Assembly (NCBI GenBank): GCA_023974075.1
Contig: JAMFTG010000130.1
Coordinates: 103,501-167,500, forward strand
Direction of reading: 5' to 3'
Origin: Chaenocephalus aceratus
Taxonomy: Eukaryota > Chordata > Actinopteri > Perciformes > Channichthyidae
DNA: 64,000 nt
Below the pieces are notes generated by a model. The model was not told where the DNA came from and made no database searches. It saw only the letters and a program-made list of their open reading frames with translations. This document shows positions 48,113-58,642 of this stretch, one piece after another (the first letter of the stretch is position 1; each line of letters starts with the position of its first letter). A program made the position numbers and the translations under genes.

Positions 48113-48829
48113 CGCTCTGCAGGGAGGAGACACACTGGTTGTACACATCAGACTCCTCCAGAGGGAACACTGGGACGTCAGCCTCTGCAGAGCATGTATC
48201 TAAACACAAACCTCTAAAGCACACGACAGGAAATGGAACACCCCAAAAAGCACAACAGGGCCTCTTTAACAGATTTGGTCTTAAACAAGGTGATTCAGTT
48301 TTAATAAAATATTCCCTGGTTTTCTGAATGTGTTTTCTAGATCTACATGCAGTGGGATTACTATGTGGAACATATCAAAAGCCACACAGCTGTCCAAGAC
48401 AACAGTCCACCAAATGATTTGCCTTAAAACTATCCAAGACCAAATCATTTCCTTAATAATGATCATGGAACAACTGTTTGTGCACAGTGTCAACAACAAC
48501 AAAAGGGAAAGCTTAATTTGACAGTTCTGCAATTTAATCCAAGACCTTTCCAGGAAATGCTGTTGTGAGAGCCTTTTAGTCAGAGCCCATCAGGACATGG
48601 GCATTTAGGTGACTGTTACACAGAGGCAAGCCATCACTGAACCTACTGTACTTGAAGAATAACGTTTCCAATAAAACCGTTGTAAAGAAAATAGCCTTTT
48701 TGACATTAGATTTCTACTGTTTACCAAATTATGAATCCCAGTTCTTTCCAAGAGACTTAAAGGGAAAATATTCAGAAAATAAAGCTGCGTAAAACAAAGA
48801 ATTGCGTAGTGGAGGTATATTGTATTTCA

Positions 48830-49198
48830 AATCAATTGCCGGCACATTTCTGCAGATTGAGTCATGCTGATGCTAAATGAAAAACAGCATATTGCAGATC
48901 TGCAGGTGTTTGAACAACAATAAGATTCCCCGCGAACAAATCCAAAATAGAAAATACTAAATCTGACAAAATCTTGAAACCTGACACCGGCACATGTCTG
49001 CACATTTATTCTAACGCTAGATAAAAAACACCAACAATGGCGGTAAAACAGCAGAGAATGCAGACCAGCAGGTGTTTTAACAACTTCTTCACACCTCTAC
49101 TCAACAGAAGCACAATCCTAAATCTGACACAATCATCTGGCTAAAAATGTGTTTTTAAATCCCAAACCAGCGCATGTCTGCAGATGAATTCATGCTGC
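48830..49198. repeat. Diverged tandem units of about 150-190 bp, interrupted by mobile elements
   Basis: The motifs TGTCTGCAGATGAATTCATGC, AAAAAACACCAACAATGGC, GATTCCCCGCGAACA and AAATCTGACAAAATC recur in order at about 48838, 48985, 49165, 54130, 54600 and 54700. The DIRS-like element, the solo LTR and a LINE sit inside this array. It lies in the 5' intron of asb15-B. Confidence 0.6.
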
Positions 49199-52100
49199 TG
49201 GGGTTACGTACTGTAACCCAGCTTCTATGAGTATAGGCGCAGCCCTCTAAGGCTATCGCTATTGGGTAATCCCCACTGCACGCGTGCAGCACTGACAGAT
49301 TTATTCCACGCCCACCTACGACGTGGGCCCCACCTCCGGGCTCACTTCCGTACAAATAGGAAGTAGGCCGTACAATCCACTCCAACAGCTTTTCTTCAGC
49401 TATTCACGGAGCCAGTGGGGCCCGAACCTTAGAGGGCTGCGCCTATACTCATAGAAGCTGGGTTACAGTACGTAACCCCAGCACTATATCATATAAGGCT
49501 TCGCCCTCTAAGGCTATCGCTATTGGGTTAAGGGTGAAGCAGGATGTAGTCTACGCCCCACTGGTTCCGTCCGTTACCAGAAGCACCAAACACACCTACT
49601 CAGTTAATAACCCATGTCCATTTCGCCGTGCGTAAATGGAGCATCCCATTCCCAGGGAATATAGCATTAAAAAATGAATATTCTCCATCAGGGGACGAAG
49701 GTAGGCTTACTCGGGCTACCTGTCGTTTATAAAAGTAGAGATCGAGTCTCACTTGTTAAAATGAGAGAAGGGAACAAAAGGCCGCTCTCTAAGTGCCGAC
49801 AGGCAGGAGAGAGGGCATGCAATTAAAACCCCCGACATTACTCATTCTGGCAGGCTATTCAGTACTGAGTGCTTCAGAGAGGAGTGGGAGACATCCCTCA
49901 AATACACACGAATAAAAGAACAGGGGGAAGACCAAGATGCAGCAGTGCAAATGTCTTTCACTGTCATTCCTCCGTGCAACGCCGTAAAGGAGGTGAGGAG
50001 GAGGAAAGAAGCCATCCAAAGGTATCACTCTCGATCTAAAACATCCTTTAGCATAAAAGCCGGGTTAAGGCGCAAAACAGCTGAGCTGCCATCTCCTTGG
50101 ATCCGGAGACATGACGGAGCCACAGAGAGAGCAGACACATCCCTCACCCTTTAGCTGATGTGAGAGCCAGGAGCAGAGCTGCTTTGGCTGAGAGGAACTT
50201 CAGGGGAACCTGATCTAAAGGTTCAAATGGAGCTTTACTCAGTGCGCGTAACACTAAGCCAAACCCCATTGAGGCGCCAAAGCGCGTGACACAGGTCTGA
50301 GTCTCTGTGCTCCCCGTAGAAAACGTTTTGCCAGAGGGTGACTAAACACCGTGCTGACCCCAAACCTACGTGGCAAGATGAAATGGCAGCAGCATGTTTT
50401 TACCGTGCTATAAGCCAATTCCTGTCCAGCAACAGCTGGAGGAACGACAGCACGAGGCAGGGGCCCAACGGGGTCCAGGCTTCTCCCTGCACACCAAACG
50501 GAGCGCTGTCCGTTTGGCTGTGCAGGATGTGTGTTCAGCAGCTGATCGAACACCTCCCTGGCGATCTATGTAGGCCGCCGCTGCTTTGTTTTCTGTTCGA
50601 ATCAACACATGTTGATTGTACAGCAACGGGACGAAGTGCTGGATTACTTTCCATATATTAATTCCAGCACGTTTATATGGAGAGACATGTGACCCGGCCA
50701 CTGTCTCCCCACTGCCTGAGACATGCACGTTCCTCAGCCTGCGAGAGATGCGTCTGTGAACTGCGGTGTGTGACATCGCTCTGCTCAGGGGCACCCCCAC
50801 TGACGTGGAGATGTTTCCAGTGGGTCAAATCCAAAACCACGGAAGGAGGAATGTACACCATGCGTCTCCTCTGACGCACGGGGTCGATGCGCAGGCAAAT
50901 AGACCACCTCTGGAGTCTCCTCACTGTGAAGGAGCCCAGGGGGATCACCACGTGACCAGCTGATATCATGCCTAACAGCTGCATGACGGAGAGGGCCGTC
51001 ACCGCCCCGCAGGGTGTGACGCGCCGGAGGAGAGCTGTCCGAGCTGCTTAAAAACCAACAGGTTTTAAAGACAGCCGGTTTATGCAGCGAGCCATGCTGC
51101 CTATAACCGACAGGTCAGGGGCAGCCGGCTTACCCGGTGGGCCTTGCTGCTTACTATTATCCATCTGTCCATCGAACACGCGCGTCGCCACTCTGAGTAA
51201 TACTCTGAGAGCGCAAGCATTTTTTGGGTGTGCTGTGGTTGTCATGGTGACGAGCCACGTCAGAGCCCTCGCCGCCGTTGCCCGTGAAGCAACCCAAGAG
51301 AGGCCCGGTCCGAAGGGGGCCTCCACACGCTGCATCTCACACCGGCTCTCATCCTGTCTCTGTTTAGAAGGCTCGTAAACTGGACACTGAGGCGCGTTCA
51401 CGCTCAAACCCGCTGAGGAATGAGCGGAGGTGTGTGCAGTGCTATTCACACGGTGCGTACTAACAGCCCTGGGCTCATTACGACCGTGTGTAGTAGGCAC
51501 ATCTGGGACAGAGGAAGAACCGTGCTGCCTGCTAACCGACAGGTTAACAGCTGCACCGGAGGAGAGCTGTCACTTTCTCCATTCTCTGCTGTGAGAGTCG
51601 CGCTCTCATGCGGGCTGAGTTCAATTCCACTCCCAGTTAAATGTCTGGGAGGGAAGAGGACAGCTCTTCTTCCAGTTGATAATGAAACCCAGGCTTGACA
51701 GATGAGATACGAGCTGTATCGTCTGTAAGCCGCTTCCTCCCTGGAGCGAGCCAGCCACAGCCGGTCGTCCAGGCAAAATAACCCTCATCCCCATTCTGAG
51801 TAGCTGCTCCAACCGGCTCCACCCACTTTGAAAAAGTGCGTGGAGCCAGGAATGAGAAACGCAGGAATTTGCTGTGTTTCGGGGTGATGGTTACGTGGAG
51901 GTAAGCATCCTTCAAGACTATGGATGTGAACCAGTCTCCCTGGTGAACCCTCCAGCACCTGTTTGATCGTCAGCATGGGAAAAGGCCATTCCCTTGTTGG
52001 ACACTGACAAATCGAGGACGGGTCTCATTCCCCCCGCCCCGTCTCCTTCGGGACCAGAAAATTGCGGGAGTAAAAAACCCTGATTTTCTTCCCTTTGAGG

Positions 52101-53646
52101 AATCCCGGGAAAAGGCTTTCTTTAACCAGAGTTCCTGCCGCTCTGCACGGAGCGCGAGACACTGTTCCCGGGATGACAGGACTTCCTGTATCCCGTAGAA
52201 CTGCGGGGGGGGGGAGAGAGGCGAACTGCAGAGACTACCCTCTGCCCAGCCTCTCATCCATCTGTCCATCAGACACACGCGCCGCCACCCTGAGTACCAT
52301 CCAGTACTCTGATAGCGCCGGGTGTACATTCTCTGGATGTCATTATGTCGTCGTTTAGGAGAATACTCGTAAACTGCGCGTTCACGCTCAACCCCACTAA
52401 GGGATGAGCGGAGGTGTGTGCAGTGCTGTCCACACGAGGCGTAATAATGGCCCTCCGTGGGCTTATTACGACCGTGGGTAGGAGGTACGTCTGAGACAGA
52501 GGAAAAATCCGTGCTGCCTAAACCCAAAAAGTTTACGGTAGACGGATTTAAATAGCAAGCCCAGCTGTTTTATTAACCGATAAGTTAAAAAACCCAGCCG
52601 GCTTAGGCAGCGAGCCATGCTGCCAAGTAACCAATAGGCTATTGGCAGCCGGCTTAACGGGGGAGCCTTGCTGCATATTAACTTCCCTCTGTCCATCTAA
52701 CCCACGCATCGTCACTCAAGGCGCGAACCTGCTCTGGATGTGCTGTGGTTGTCATGGTGACGAGCCATGCCAGAGCCCTCCAGACGTTGCATTTCACACA
52801 GGCTCTCCTTATGTCGCGTTTAGGAGAAGGCTCGTAAACCGGACAACACCCCTGTGGGGGAACGGGGAGATCTCATTAGGCGGCTGCCTTTCCGATGATC
52901 TCCGGGACTTCCTGAGGAATACCGCCTATCGACGGCAGAGCCGTGATGGCGGATAGAGGGACCCGTTGACCCGTCGTCAGCCCGGCAGCCGAACCTAGGC
53001 TCGGCTACCGGGCTGACCCCGGGCCCCCGCCGGAGGAGAGGGAGACAGGGCGGGGGAACCACATGGTGATCCGTGAATGGAGGGGAAGGAGTCGCCTGAC
53101 TGCTGCCCGCCACTCGGATCCAATAAATAAGGGCTTGGTCTGCAGACTAAAATTCCTGGACTATCCAATCATCCTCGGCCGCAGCAGCGAGAGCGTCCGC
53201 TCTCCGCTGCCTGTGGGCCCGAGGGAGACGGACACAATGAGTGCACGACACCTGGGGAGTGAGAGCCGCGTTTGCGTGCTCTGATCGCCGGCAAGACTCA
53301 CACCGTGAGTTCCGGTCGTAACTCATATGTCGGGTTGACACTGGGCCCCCCCCCTGTTTCCCCCGTCCGGAGGAGAGGGCGGATGGGCCCAGGGGAACCA
53401 GGAATGTTTGCTCTTTAGTAAGTAGCTCTTAAAGAACTTGTTGCCTGTCAATGCTTCTGCAACGGAGTGCTGAAGAAAAGTAGGAGTGGATTGTAGGGCC
53501 TACTTCCTATTATACGGAAGTGAGCCCGGAGGTGGGCCCACGTCGTAGGTGGGCGTGGAATAAGTCTGTCAGTGCTGCACACGTGCGGTGGGGATTACCC
53601 AATAGCGATAGCCTTAGAGGGCGAAGCCTCATACGATATAGAACGC
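49199..53646 (-). mobile_element. DIRS-like tyrosine-recombinase retrotransposon, degenerate
   Basis: Long inverted terminal repeats: 49253-49405 and 53463-53625 are about 95% reverse complements (for example CTATCGCTATTGGGTAATCC). Next to the low-coordinate repeat lies an internal complementary region (49429-49535). Its first half complements the left outer end (GGGTTACGTACTGTAACC, CCAGCTTCTATGAGTATAGG) and its second half complements the right outer end. Minus-strand fragments read as reverse transcriptase (DAYLHVTITPKHSKFLRF; LGFIINWKKSCPLPSQ, 51600-51990) and RNase H (VLIRTENKAAAAYIDRQGG, about 50560-50640). Order RT - RNase H - ICR - terminal repeat is that of DIRS elements. Frames are broken, so it is inactive. 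There is no target duplication, as expected for this class. Confidence 0.85.
49429..49535 (-). repeat. Internal complementary region of the DIRS-like element
   Basis: Joins the complements of both element ends head to tail. In DIRS elements this region is proposed to template completion of a circular intermediate. Confidence 0.75.
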
Positions 53647-54006
53647 TGTCACGATCGGTCTGTTTTATTTTTGTCCTGTGTAGATCTGTTTTTTGGTTTC
53701 CTGTTTTAGTTTGAAAAGTGTTCAAACCCGTCTCTTCTGTTGCTTTCTGTCCGTGTTCCCTCCTGCCTGGTTACCGATTGTGTTCACCTGGTGCCCCTGT
53801 GTCTTGTTTGTTTCATTAGTCCTGTGTGCATTTAGGTTCTGCTTTTCCTGTTAGTCTTTGTGAGATCCTTGTTGTTGTTGTTGTTGTTGTTGACGACGAC
53901 TGTGTTCACGGGGAGAGACTTCTGCTCTGTTACTTATAGCCTTGAAATAAAGGTATTTTCTGTTAAACCTGCATTTGGGTCCTGCCTGCTTCGCTCAACC
54001 CTGACA
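53647..54006 (+). mobile_element. Solo LTR beside the DIRS-like element
   Basis: Begins TGTCACG and ends CCCTGACA, with an internal (GTT)n run and a polyadenylation signal AATAAA at about 53946. Flanks AACGC / CACGC form a 4-5 bp near-duplication. About 360 bp; no internal region or second LTR, so recombination has left one LTR. Superfamily not fixed (Gypsy-like by ends). Confidence 0.55.
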
Positions 54007-54162
54007 CACGCAAGATAAAAAAACACAGAAAATAAAAATAAAAATTCATAAAAGAATACAGCTTTCCAGGTTTTTACAAATTCACTGCAGCTCAACTCAA
54101 ATTTGTTTTAATTTAAAATCCAAAACAAGTGCATTTCTGCAGATGAGTTCATGCTAATGCAA

Positions 54163-54589
54163 CTCCATTGGCTCCCCGTTAAGCAGCGCATAGACTTCAA
54201 AGTGTTGCTCCTTCACACTCTTGCACCTCCATATCTGTCTGAGCTCCTTCACATCCACACTCCCTCTCGTACTCTCCGATCCTCCTCTGCCTTCCAGCTC
54301 TCTGTACCTTCTGCCCGCCTGATCACCATGGGGTCCAGAGCCTTCAGCCACTCTGCCCCCCGTCTCTGGAACTCTCTCCCACAAGACGTCCGCAATATGG
54401 ACTCACTCCCCAACCTTCACATCCAGCCTGAAAACACGCCTTTTTAAACTGACGTATTCCATTTCCTAATCTCTGCTAAACTGATTGTTGTTTTTAAGTC
54501 TTGTATTACTGCGCGTGCTCTTCTTTAATTATGCTCTGTAAGGTGTCCTTGAGAGCTCATAAATAAAATGCATTATTATTATTATTTAT
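54163..54589 (+). mobile_element. Rex1/CR1-like LINE 3' end with (ATT)n tail
   Basis: Encodes LHWLPVKQRIDFKVLLL and MGSRAFSHSAPRLWNSLP, standard reverse-transcriptase C-terminal motifs. Ends AAATGCATTATTATTATT. Perfect 8-bp target duplications TAATGCAA (54155-54162, 54590-54597). Confidence 0.85.
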
Positions 54590-54761
54590 TAATGCAAAAG
54601 GAAAAACACCAACAATGACAAAAACATGCAGATGTTTAAACAACATTTAAAAAGAATTCGCATGATTCCCCACGAACACATTTCAAAGCAAACATTTTAA
54701 ATCTGGCACAAAAATCTGGAAAATAAATTCTTATTTAAAATCAAATCCCAGCGCGTCTCAC

Positions 54762-54790
54762 CTGAGAGGTTCGTTCTCTCCCCTCGGCTC
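54762..54790 (-). other. asb15: Candidate 5'-UTR exon of asb15-B
   Basis: The minus strand reads GAACGAACCTCTCAG|GTGAGA, a near-consensus donor, about 25-55 bp downstream of TATAAAA. If correct, intron 1 spans 6.6 kb to the coding exon at 48112 and contains the DIRS element, the solo LTR and the LINE. Confidence 0.5.
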
Positions 54791-54810
54791 GCTCTCTAAC
54801 GGCACGCGGA

Positions 54811-54831
54811 GGTTTTATATGTGTGACCTGA
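54811..54831 (-). promoter_or_regulatory. asb15: TATA core promoter of asb15-B
   Basis: The minus strand reads CAGGTCACACATATAAAACC. Relative to paralogue A the CAGGT-ACAC-TATAAA arrangement is kept, while the E-box has lost its last G (CAGGTC) and the MEF2 fit is lost. Confidence 0.55.
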
Positions 54832-54849
54832 TGCTTTGAAAACAGCAGG

Positions 54850-54905
54850 TGTGTGTGTGTGGTGGTGTGTGTGTGGTGGGTGTGTGTGTGTGTGTGTGTG
54901 TGGTG

Positions 54906-54969
<64 letters not shown>

Positions 54970-55030
54970 TGTGGTGGTTGTGTGTGTGTGTGGTGTGTGT
55001 GTGTGTGTTGTGTGTGTGTGTGTGTGTGTG
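54850..55030. repeat. (TG)n microsatellite, interrupted
   Basis: About 180 bp of TG repeats with GGTG interruptions, just upstream of the asb15-B TATA box. The long open frames over it are artefacts. Confidence 0.95.
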
Positions 55031-55569
55031 ACACGTGGTGTTAAATAGCCCGCTGACGAGCGCCATTGTGTGAGCTAATCCGGGACTTTATTGTGTTCGG
55101 CGGGAATCCCAAATTCAAGATGCCACAATCCTCCGGGCTTACGCGGCGGACTCCACATCACCATCCATTTTGTTTTGTGGAAGACAGCATCATTCGGGTC
55201 TATTCTTTCCTTCGCTGCTTTGTTGAGCATGAGAGATGATGGATGTCTCATGAAATGTCTCTTTCTGAAATGTGCCTTTATGAGGAAACTGTTGTTTTAT
55301 TGTTTCCACTTGTGATTTACGATGCTATGGTTTGCTTGTTATCTGGTTGTTTTCATGGTTTCATTAAGTTATATTCATTGGCTTGATTTAAGTTGTTTCT
55401 AATTTGCTTTCCCCTAATTGTATTATTTATAAAATATACATTTACATATTGTGCTTGTTTATAGTTTGTATCTGTGAGTAAAAAGTACAATATATGTTTC
55501 TGTAGTGGACTCAAAGTATAGAGTACAATAAAATATAGTATATACGATAGTAATTGAGTAAGCTCTAAA

Positions 55570-56122
55570 GCAGGGGGGCCAAAATAAAAAAATGGGTGCT
55601 GGTGGAGGGCCGGACTGGTTCAATGTTTATTGCAGAACTATTGAAATGAACTTGTTGCACATATTAGACCTGGAACTAACAAAGCTTAAATTATTGACTA
55701 TAAAAACAACATTAAATAATCAGCTGCATTCATTTCTTATGGCTCTATCTGCAGCTTCTCCAGAGTCATTTCTTATGAGTACATTTCCCCACAGGCCAAC
55801 AACAGCTTCAACAAAACGATTCCCCTCAAAGAGAAACAAACATGTCCTGTTGTCGTGAGAGAAAGTGCAGACGGAAGCATCCATTGAACTCAGTGTGCTG
55901 CTCTGTGATGCTAGTTCAGATACTTGGCCTCTCATCTCGGGTGCAAGGTCATCAATGTTTGGGCTCAGGCTCTGAGCGGAGGAGACCCTCAGGATGGAGT
56001 GAAGGTGTGCGTGCAATATACCGGCGGACCAGATCTAATAGGAATTAGAAATTATCCTGCGGGCCGAAACTAAATCCACCACGTCCCTGATTTGGCCCCC
56101 GGGCCTTGGGTTTGACACATGT
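55570..56122. mobile_element. hAT-like non-autonomous element
   Basis: Ends GCAGGGGGGCCAAAA ... TTTGGCCCCCGGGCC then TTGACACATGT, flanked by perfect 8-bp duplications GCTCTAAA (55562-55569, 56123-56130). The GGCCGGAC / CGGGCCG subterminal motifs are Charlie-like. Confidence 0.75.
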
Positions 56123-56261
56123 GCTCTAAAACAACCAAGAGTGATACAATATCCACAAACAGTTAAAGTACATTTAAAGAAAGATAGTTAAGCACAATTC
56201 CAAAACAGCTCAGCTCTTCCGCTTTTATTCAGATTAATTTCACTTATTCAATCACAGTCAT

Positions 56262-56512
56262 TTGTCTAAGCCCTCTAAGGACAGAGGGTCTAAGGACAGA
56301 GGGTCTAAGGACACAGGGTCTAAGGACAGAGGGTCTAAGGACAGAGGGTGTCGTTTTTCTCATACTGATATTCTGATCAATCTGTGTTGTTGTATTTGCT
56401 GCAAAGTGTCTCTACTGTAGGCTATTTTTATTATATGTACAGCACTTTGGCTCCACCAAACATCGTTTATAAATGTGCTATATAAATAAAACTTGATTTG
56501 AATTGAATTTGT
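56262..56512 (+). mobile_element. LINE 3' UTR fragment
   Basis: Starts with copies of the 16-bp GTCTAAGGACAGAGGG unit shared with 36479-36542 and ends TGTGCTATATAAATAAAACT and TTGAATTGAATT. No coding part remains. Confidence 0.65.
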
Positions 56513-58350
56513 CATATTGTGTTTTTATCATATGCGTATTCTACATTGTATATATATTTTAGTTTCTTTTGTTCATTTTATGATTTTATTATATTTGTAC
56601 TATTTTTTCTATTTATGCTCTTTCTGTTAATTCTAAATACTCTTTTTGTGTGTATCTATGCACCATTACACACCGACGATAACTCCCTGTAAATAACTTC
56701 TGATTTTTAAGTGTTTCAAATAAACAGTAATACAAAAAGCAATACTTCTAAATATCAAACAATGTTCTTTTCAAACCAATCATCATAGTTATCCTGTCAT
56801 ATCCACCCTGTACGTCCAGTAGCATGCTATTAGGATCCTTGTTGACGCTGTTTTCTGATAGCTTTGCACCTACGTGATAATTATGTCCGTGTTGTTTGGT
56901 AACACGTTGCACCACATTCCCTCCAGATCCCGGATCAAAATACTGTCCGGATGTTTCTTGTCCCGCCCGGTGTGTGTGTTACAGATCCTGAGAGAGTGCT
57001 AACAGGATAACCAGCCCCCCCCTGGATGGATGAGTACCTGTGTGTTCTACACCGGGGGCCCCAGGCTCTGTGATCTCTGGGGAGCCATCATGGGTCCGGC
57101 TGCAGATTAGAGCAGCTTTGCAGGGGCCACCATGTCGCCTCCTCTGGCTCTCAGACTGAAATAGCAGCTCATCACGAAGCTCCCATACTGTCCCTGTGCG
57201 GAGAGCAAGCTGGACACACACTAAAATAAGACCGCTGCTCATCCTCACTCTTTGAGCATGCTGTTAAAAGATAATGGGCACGAGTCTCTGTAACCATAAA
57301 TACTAAATACTACTAACTGCTTCCATTACTTGCAAAGGTATGCCTACTAATTATGCTTGTTTTACGCATTCTGCTGGTATAACTGCATGTAGTTTGATTG
57401 TTACATGACTTCATCCTTCTGCTAATGATCTGCCACTACTAGTTCTGCTACTGCAAGATGACTAAGTTCAAGATTTCGTCTGTCTTTGTTGGCCTAACGG
57501 TGAAGTTTGGAGTGTTTTTTCTTTCATTTCAGAATGAATTTATCCTTCTTAACATGCTAAAATCTTGCACCAACATGCAAATTATTAAAAAATCTCCATT
57601 TAACCCCCCAGGTGTCTCACGGAAAGTACATACAAGGATTGAAATGTGCCAAATGTCCATTGTGAAATATTATAACAATCCCAGACACAGCATAGATACT
57701 CTTATCAGTCATTAACTACTTCATGAATTACTAAGCAAACATGCTAAATGTAATTAAATACAGATTTATTTTGTGAGGCCAAGATATTGTACATTTGTTA
57801 TCATACAATGTTATCTTTGACATTCATTTGGACATAAATAGATAAGATAAGAGAGGTTTTATTGTCTGATATCTACAGTATAGTGCAGTAGAGTTTATAA
57901 AAGAATACAATTGCAAACATTTGGTACAAATAACAGTCACAACAAGATGTAAGACAAATGACTACAACATATTGCAATAACAAACATGTAGAATACTGGT
58001 GCAATAATTGAATAATAGAAAGCCTTGTGTTATTATACAGGTTAAACACATTTAAAGTTACATTATTTACAGTAAAAGCAGTTTTCTGTTCCCACTCTGA
58101 GCATATCTATGATGTAGTCTACTAGTAAGGTGCAAGTAGTCAAAGGGTTTCGGACTGAAGTCATTGAATGCAGCTTAATAAGGTTATTATCGTATTATTA
58201 TTTAAAACTAAACAGAAACTTTCAGATGAATCACATTTATATTATTGTATTCTTTGTCTTCTTACTATCAGATATTTTAATTAAATCATCCGTAAATAAA
58301 ATCAACTAAAAACAAAAAGCTAAAATGTAAACGGACAGTGGCGTTTTATT
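56513..58350. other. Intergenic, no gene identified
   Basis: AT-rich apart from 56930-57250, where a minus ORF (89 aa) has no recognisable domain or splice support. 57840-57900 (AGATAAGATAAGAGAGGTTT) looks like an old retroelement edge. Any ndufa5 counterpart expected by mammalian order is not visible. Confidence 0.4.
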
Positions 58351-58392
58351 GTTGCTATGGAAACGTGTAAACTCTGGCGTTGCCTGGGAACC
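58351..58392 (+). promoter_or_regulatory. iqub: Two RFX X-box-like motifs upstream of iqub
   Basis: GTTGCTATGGAAAC (58351-58364) is nearly the textbook X-box GTTGCCATGGAAAC. GTTGCCTGGGAACC (58379-58392) is a second match 28 bp on. RFX factors drive ciliary genes through such sites, and iqub is a ciliary/flagellar gene. Confidence 0.7.
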
Positions 58393-58642
58393 AAGCTAAC
58401 ATTAGAAAGACGGCGTTAGCTCCGCTTGGCTAACTCAACAACTCATTTTAAAAAGTAGAATAAAACAAGAAGACGTTTAAACGAGTGTCAGTGGACAGTG
58501 GTTTCTGAACGGTGTCACTGAAAGTTAACACTGGCTCTGCGTTTTGGAGGATTTACAGCTCGTTTTGTTGACTTTAGTTGACTTGAAGTGAGAAAGCTAA
58601 CAAGCTAACCTAGCATTAGCCGGTCGGTTAGCTAAAGCTGTC

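Noticed and set aside
51048..52527. Fragmented ORFs of 75-185 codons at 50-53 kb as host genes
   Set aside because: RT and RNase H motifs and terminal repeats identify them as pieces of the DIRS-like element.
54741..55066. His/Thr- or Cys/Val-rich ORFs over 54.8-55.0 kb
   Set aside because: Direct translations of a TG/CA microsatellite.
56979..57248. 89-codon minus ORF starting MRMSSGLILVCVQLAL
   Set aside because: Hydrophobic start but no cleavage-to-domain continuity, no splice partner and no recognised family. Not enough to call a gene.
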